From: Blasia pusilla
Lineage: Eukaryota > Marchantiophyta > Marchantiopsida > Blasiales
Direction: 5' to 3'
Assembly: GCA_050084515.1 (NCBI GenBank)
Contig: CM114273.1
Location: 43,958,001-44,022,000, forward strand
DNA: 64,000 nucleotides
The translations under genes were made by a program, and so were the position numbers. Position 1 is the stretch's first letter; every line of letters starts with the position of its first letter. Shown piece by piece: positions 59,400 to 64,000 of the stretch. The notes under the pieces were generated by a model that ran no database searches, was not told the origin of the DNA, and saw only the letters and a program-made list of their open reading frames with translations.

Positions 59400-60194
59400 C
59401 TATGTTTGGAAGATGACATGGCGCACAATTGCGCACATGATCCTTCCAAACCATACCACCCGTCCCTCGAACATGAGGACTCCGATCGATAATACCTCGC
59501 GCACACGTAGGATCGTGCGCCCTGCAGTGACATATAGCGTTGTGGGTTCCTCTTGTTGTAAATACACGTAATCTCCAGGATGAAACCTCCTAATCCCTGG
59601 ACGATAACCTCCTCCACAAATGGTCGCGTACCTTGATGTATCTCTATGCTGAGCAATAGCTAAGTTCTCAAAGGCCATAGGCATAACTCTACGAAAAATC
59701 TCCGCCCTTTGAGAACACGATTGTACCCACACATTTGGATCATCAAGATCTAACACCTCCGCCATGTCACGTCAAATAGCTGCAGGTTAATCTGGCTCTC
59801 TCCCAAAGAGCAAAAAGTAATGTGAAAATGACGCCAAGGATGCTTGCCGACTAAAGCGATAACCCATAGCCAACCATGGCAACTGTAGGTCCCACTCCCT
59901 CAACAGTCCCTGCTGCAAGCCATACTTTTGCAATCCTCTCTTCATTGTCTGTACTACTCTCTCCGCCAACCCATCCGCCTCAGAATGATCTCTCGACGTG
60001 GTGCGGTGATCTATCAACGCCTGATCACACAAGGCCTGAAACTCTCCCCTGAACTCGGTAACCTGGGCAGTCAACACCTCCGCCGGTGCACCAAAGTGAC
60101 TAAGCACACGATCTAGAAACACATAAGCTATTCCCTCGCTTGCCTTGTCCGGTAGTGCCACCAACTCTATCCACTTGGAGAAATGCCCCAACAT
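59400..60194 (-). pseudogene. Integrase of the gypsy element, N-terminally deleted
   Basis: Minus frames 60194-59787 and 59765-59400 carry HFSKWIELVALPDKAS, GAPAEVLTAQVTEF, DHSEADGLAERVVQT, WDLQLPWLAMGYRFS and the C-terminal GDYVYLQ block. The HHCC zinc-binding domain and the first catalytic Asp are missing: the sequence passes directly from the RNase H linker (NPDADGLSRK) into the core near 60195. The second catalytic Asp is Ala (LTAQV, codon 60066-60068). The catalytic Glu remains. Confidence 0.9.
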
Positions 60195-60265
60195 GATTTA
60201 CGACTCAACCCATCCGCATCCGGGTTAAGCCGAACTGGCCTATGAACCATCTCAAACTCATACTC

Positions 60266-60745
60266 CTATAATAATACAGCCCACATGGCAAGCTTTCCTG
60301 TAAGCTTTTCGGACTCCATCAACCACCTCAACGGCTGATGATCAGTGATAAGTGTGAAAGGGTTGCCGAATAAATAGCACCTGAAATGTGCCACGGCCCA
60401 CACTGCAGCCAAGTACTCTCCCTCGTAAGAGTTGTACTTTGCATGTGTAATGTTGTTCAATCGGCTCGCGTAAGCTACAACAAACTCCCTTTCCTCGTTA
60501 TGTCTTTCAGTAAGCACTGCTCCTAGACCCAACATGCTCCAATCCGTATGTAACTGGAATGGGCGACCCCTAACCGGTCTCTGTAAAATGGGTGAGGATA
60601 TCAACCTATCCTTGAGCTCTTGAAATGCTCGCTCTTGATCATCTCCCCACAACCAAACTTGATCAAGTCTCGTCAACAAGGTCAAAGACTTTGCGATCGC
60701 ACTAAAAATCCTTGACATACCGTCGATAGAAGTTTGCCAATCCAA
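60266..60745 (-). pseudogene. RNase H of the gypsy element
   Basis: A 159-aa open piece with WGDDQERAFQELKDRL, PFQLHTDWSMLGLGAVL, YEGEYLAAVWAVAHF and LITDHQPLRWLMES. These are the Ty3/gypsy RNase H blocks with catalytic Asp, Glu and Asp visible. It degrades the RNA strand of the replication hybrid in an active element. Frames on both sides are broken. Confidence 0.93.
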
Positions 60746-60812
60746 GAAACGCTCGGACTCTACTCACATTTGTAGGACGTGGAATCTGCGCAATAGCCTC
60801 CACCTTTGTCTG

Positions 60813-61627
60813 CTAAATGCCTAACCCACTCGGATATATGGTGTGTCCCAAGTACTCAATCTGCTCCAGAAAAAATCTGCACTTGCCTAGATGTAACTTC
60901 AGTCCATGTAACTGCAATCTCCGAAACACCTCCTCCACGTGTCGCTCATGCTCCTCAACCGTGGAACTGAAGATAAAAATATCATCTATGTAACATCGTA
61001 CAAAATCCAAGGCAGCCAGAATCCTATCCATCACTCTCTAAAACTCTGCAGCGCATTCTTCAACCCAAATGGTAAGAACCGCCACTGATACAAGGAATCT
61101 CTCCCGAACCGATCTATCCCCCAGAATGTTGTCTTCTCCTTGTCCTCCAACCTGATAGAAAGCTGATGAAAGCCAGCACGGAGATCTAAAGTACTGAAGA
61201 TCTTTGCATGCCCTACTGCATCAAAGATCTTTTCAAGAGTAGGCATGGCGTACCAATCTGACCTCGTCTGTTGGATGATAGGACGGTAGTCTCCACACAT
61301 CTGCCTATGTGTCCAATTGCCATACATATCCTTCTTCGTCAGTATGACTATGGCAGACTCCCCATGTGATAACTCCACAAGTCCTGCCTCCAACAAGTCT
61401 TGACTCTTGCTCTGAATCAAGGCTCACTCCATATCAAAATACCTGTAGGGTCGACGAAAGATTGGCGTATCACTAGCCAACTCAATCCGTATCCCGAAAC
61501 TCTTCAGCGTACCCAAGTCTCTCATATTGAAGGCAAAACAACTAACATGCCCTCTCAAAAACCTATGAACTTTCCGTCGCTCTCCTCCTATTAACTTGAG
61601 ACCTATCACAAGCTCCCAAGTCTCCAT
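60813..61627 (-). pseudogene. Reverse transcriptase of the gypsy element
   Basis: Three minus pieces (61627-61424, 61420-61031, 61034-60813) read on as one reverse transcriptase: TPIFRRPYRY, MCGDYRPI, FSTLDLRAGFHQL (first catalytic Asp), QWRFLPFGLKNA, and CYIDDIFIFSS (catalytic YxDD intact), then EYLGHTIYPSGLGI. A stop near 61422 and a frameshift near 61031 break it. Confidence 0.95.
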
Positions 61628-61813
61628 CGTGACCTCACTCGGAGAGGATGCAACCTCCAGCTTTGGTTGCTATGTAGCAACCCTAGCCACCTCCGCAACA
61701 GCCACTCCACTTTGACCTCCTACACCATGCTCCACATCCAAAAACTGAACATGTGCTACTCTGGCCCCCTTTGCACTCTTCGCTCGAATGACGTCCCAGG
61801 AAGTCCATGGGTG

Positions 61814-62216
61814 GAAGTGTTGTACTACTCGCAGCATCTCCCAAAACATCCCTGACCTCGGATCCTGGAATCCAAATCCTCGGCCAGCTGATGAATGACC
61901 CTGACATGGCCATCGAGCAATCACCAAATGAATGGTGCCAACTCTATCAAGATCCTGCGCCCCCACCAAAGAGATGTCGGTGGCTAGTGTATGTTGATAT
62001 CCCTGTACTACAGATACCGAGAACAACTCAGGATACCTCTGGACCAATCTCGCTACGTGACGTAATAATACTCGCCGCGCGGTCTCATCTCGCTCCACAT
62101 AAAGGTACTAATGCACTCGCATGCCCGTCTGCAATACTGTAGCCAATCCGGTGCTAATCCCTCCAAAGAGATCTAACACCCTAACATCCTTCTCTAGACA
62201 TTGCCACACAACGAGT
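61814..62216 (-). pseudogene. C5 cytosine DNA methyltransferase fragment inside gypsy pol
   Basis: One minus frame between protease and reverse transcriptase shows C5-methyltransferase motif I, VRVLDLFGGISTGLA (core at 62176-62153, S-adenosylmethionine loop), then LYVERDETARRV (motif II-like acidic position), and motif IV, WPCQGHSSAGRG (PCQ at 61909-61901, with the catalytic Cys), followed by DPRSGMFWEMLRVVQHF. A single in-frame TAG lies after GMRVH. After VVQHF the homology stops: motif VI (ENV), VIII and the target-recognition region are absent, consistent with deletion. A Gly before WPCQ is Arg. The fragment is catalytically dead. Related domains inside Ty3/gypsy elements have, to my knowledge, been reported from charophyte algae and dinoflagellates. 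Confidence 0.85.
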
Positions 62217-62233
62217 GTGGTATCCAATGGGGT

Positions 62234-63382
62234 CTACGTCTCCACCCTAGGAGCCCGATCGCCACCTGACTCTCGCTGCTTCGGGATAAAGGCATGACTC
62301 CACGTCTGCCTCACGAGGTTGTCGGCACTCCTCTGTAGCTCTCGAGTCATACCCCACAATGGTGAAGAGGTCTCGCCAACATGGGAAGAAACACCCGCCA
62401 TGGCCTGTCTCTCCGTGGGACTATCTGCTATTGGGACATCCTCCCCATGTGCGTTCCCCTCCAACAAGTCTCCTGGCCAGCTAACACTACCTGTGAAAGC
62501 TGCCAACGTGGTCACAGACTCGTCTTGTGCTCGACCACCTCGTTCTGCAAACTGCATGGGTAATTGACTCATCCGTCCTTCACCTAACCGCCACCCTTGC
62601 CGATAAGCAACGATCTCCTCCCATAAGTCAAGGATGAATCCTAGGGGATATAACATTGTACTCCCCACCAACACATTGTATGACTCAACAGGTGTCATAA
62701 TCGCGCGTGTACGCACCATAGCACTATCCGTTGCATGCTCTGGCTGGACTCTGACAACTATCTCCTGTCGAGTCATATATTGCTTGGGTGATACGCCCCC
62801 AATCGAGGTCTGTATCTGGAAGGGACAAGTCTCAATGTCGGCCTTCTTTAACCCCAACGCTAAACACGCCGCCTTCCCTAACATCAAGGGCTGCGCTCCC
62901 GAATGAAGTAGGATGCGCTGCGGGTGGTATATTGTCCCCGACAGACTAACCAAGCAAAATACTCCAGCTCGGTTATCCAGTAACACTACTCCAAGTGTCA
63001 CCACTGCTCGCTCTATGGCCGATGGAGCTGGCATATCTACCAACTTTGCCGTCGCCGCCTGCCATGACTCTATGGGGGACGTCCTGAGCATCGGCTCTAA
63101 GGGCAAGTCCACCACCTCCTCAACTACCTCTGAACAAGAAGAAGTCACCTCTCCACGCTCACACAACGTGGCGGCCAGCCGGAACACCTCAGCTGGTCCA
63201 ACTCCCAACGTCGCCAACTCTCTGGCGGAAAATAGCGGAGTCTGACTCACTCTGGTGGCCACCTCCAACACTATGGTGGACATTGACTCCACTCGAGTCG
63301 GCATAGGAGTTGTGACTCCAACTCCTCGTGACGTCGACGTACTTGCCTGAGCTGTAGGCACCGCTGGTCGTCGATGCACCAT
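62234..63382 (-). pseudogene. Retropepsin-like protease region of the gypsy element
   Basis: An open 382-aa piece. Its first 150 residues are Thr/Val-rich linker; RILLHSGAQPLMLGKAA is the aspartic protease active-site region, where the family has D-S-G: the Asp is His here (codon 62905-62903). VLVGSTMLYPLGFILD is the conserved end of the protease. The loss of the active Asp inactivates it although the frame stays open. Confidence 0.85.
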
Positions 63383-63418
63383 CGATGGTGTGTGTAGTGC
63401 CTCTGATAATGTGAATGA

Positions 63419-63913
63419 CTATGGAATCTTGGCCTGCCGCCCATCGGTCCCCTTTGGTGGGTCAACCTCAACTCCACCTCTCGATGGCTCGGTGCCGCTC
63501 ACAGCACCCCGAGTCACCATTGCAACCACCTCAACTTGAGCTACACTACATATAAACCCCATACTAGCGAGATCCTCACACGGGTCAAGATAAGAGGTAG
63601 AAGTTGGAGCCACACTAGCTACTCGCGGCTCTGTGCCTTCCTTGAGCTGCATCATCGTCATGACAGCAGTCCTTTGCTCTAATTGTTCGATGCGTGAGAG
63701 AAGTGCTGATTCTGGTGCTCCTTCTCCATCTCCTCTGGCTGGTGGTGGTCCTCTACCACCACATCCTGGAAGAACTCCCTGACCTCCTCCAAGACGACCG
63801 TCCCCAGGCCCTCGGCCTACCTCTGGACGTGCCTCTCGACGAAGGTCAAAACATCTATCCGTAGTGTGACCATATGTGTGGCAAGAGTCACACTGATACT
63901 GTGGTGGGGCCAT
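63419..63913 (-). pseudogene. Gag C-terminus with zinc knuckle
   Basis: It starts near APPQYQCDSCHTYGHTTDRC, a C-x2-C-x4-H-x4-C zinc knuckle typical of gag nucleocapsid, then a Gly/Arg-rich stretch (GRGPGDGRLGGGQG) and a short coiled segment (LLSRIEQLEQRTAVMTMMQ). It leads into the protease piece through a frame change near 63420. The rest of gag lies outside the window. Confidence 0.82.
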
Positions 63914-64000
63914 CCTCTGTGGCTCCTGAGCAATCAGAGGTGCTCGTGGTCCTCTCCCATGCTGTGTGCAGTCTCTCTATCCTATGGGCCCCTCCACACG

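Larger units (their letters stand above)
58433..64000 (-). mobile_element. Ty3/gypsy retrotransposon with methyltransferase and PHD finger, 3' part
   Basis: Read on the minus strand, the domains come in the order gag zinc knuckle, protease, C5-methyltransferase, reverse transcriptase, RNase H, integrase, PHD finger, polypurine tract (AGAGGGGCGG, 59135-59144) and LTR. Reverse transcriptase before integrase is the Ty3/gypsy order. Stops, frameshifts, an internal deletion in the integrase and altered catalytic residues show a dead copy. The 5' end with the other LTR lies beyond base 64000. The element is noticeably GC-richer than the sequence to its left. Confidence 0.95.

Noticed and set aside
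59267-59656. 129-aa minus-strand frame overlapping the integrase end
   Set aside because: Wrong-frame shadow; the integrase C-terminus and PHD finger lie in the other frames.

Overview
The window is nuclear DNA of a plant. It holds split genes with canonical GT-AG introns, intronless secreted germin-like genes, a plant-type initiator methionine tRNA gene, and several decayed retroelements. Genes are sparse: five protein genes and one tRNA gene in 64 kb. The gypsy element (methyltransferase plus PHD finger) and the DUF72 gene look to me more like a seed-free land plant (bryophyte, lycophyte or fern) than a flowering plant. That is an impression from memory, not a proof, and I do not name a species.

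Layout. 1-3.0 kb: decayed non-LTR retrotransposon (minus) with reverse transcriptase and a C-terminal restriction-like endonuclease. 3.65-5.0 kb: minisatellite. 5.2-13.5 kb: DNA polymerase lambda (plus), resolved here into 14 exons with catalytic residues intact; intron 8 carries a solo copia-type LTR with a 5-bp target duplication. 15.4-19.3 kb: two-domain universal stress protein (minus, 8 exons), convergent with the polymerase. 19.5-20.5 kb: minisatellite upstream of it. 20.6-31.6 kb: gene-poor AT-rich DNA with copia fragments, Helitron-like ends and microsatellites. 31.7-36.7 kb: DUF72-family gene (minus, 10 exons, 553 aa) with a nuclear, PCNA-binding-like tail. 39.2 kb: tRNA-iMet(CAT), then a tandem repeat. 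40-47 kb: gene-poor. 47.1-47.9 kb and 53.7-54.4 kb: two germin-like proteins on opposite strands. 58.4-64.0 kb: 3' part of a Ty3/gypsy element (minus): gag zinc knuckle, protease, cytosine-5 DNA methyltransferase fragment, reverse transcriptase, RNase H, integrase, PHD finger, 3' LTR.

The most notable findings are: (1) the gypsy element that carries a C5 DNA methyltransferase between protease and reverse transcriptase and a PHD finger after integrase, both decayed in this copy; (2) diverged minisatellites of roughly 85-140 bp period sitting just upstream of four of the five protein genes, each with its own unit sequence; (3) the DUF72 protein with a basic, PIP-box-like C-terminus. Two of the genes (polymerase lambda and, by inference only, DUF72) may concern DNA repair; the stress and germin genes are ordinary housekeeping or defence functions. 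I see no operon-like cooperation between the genes.
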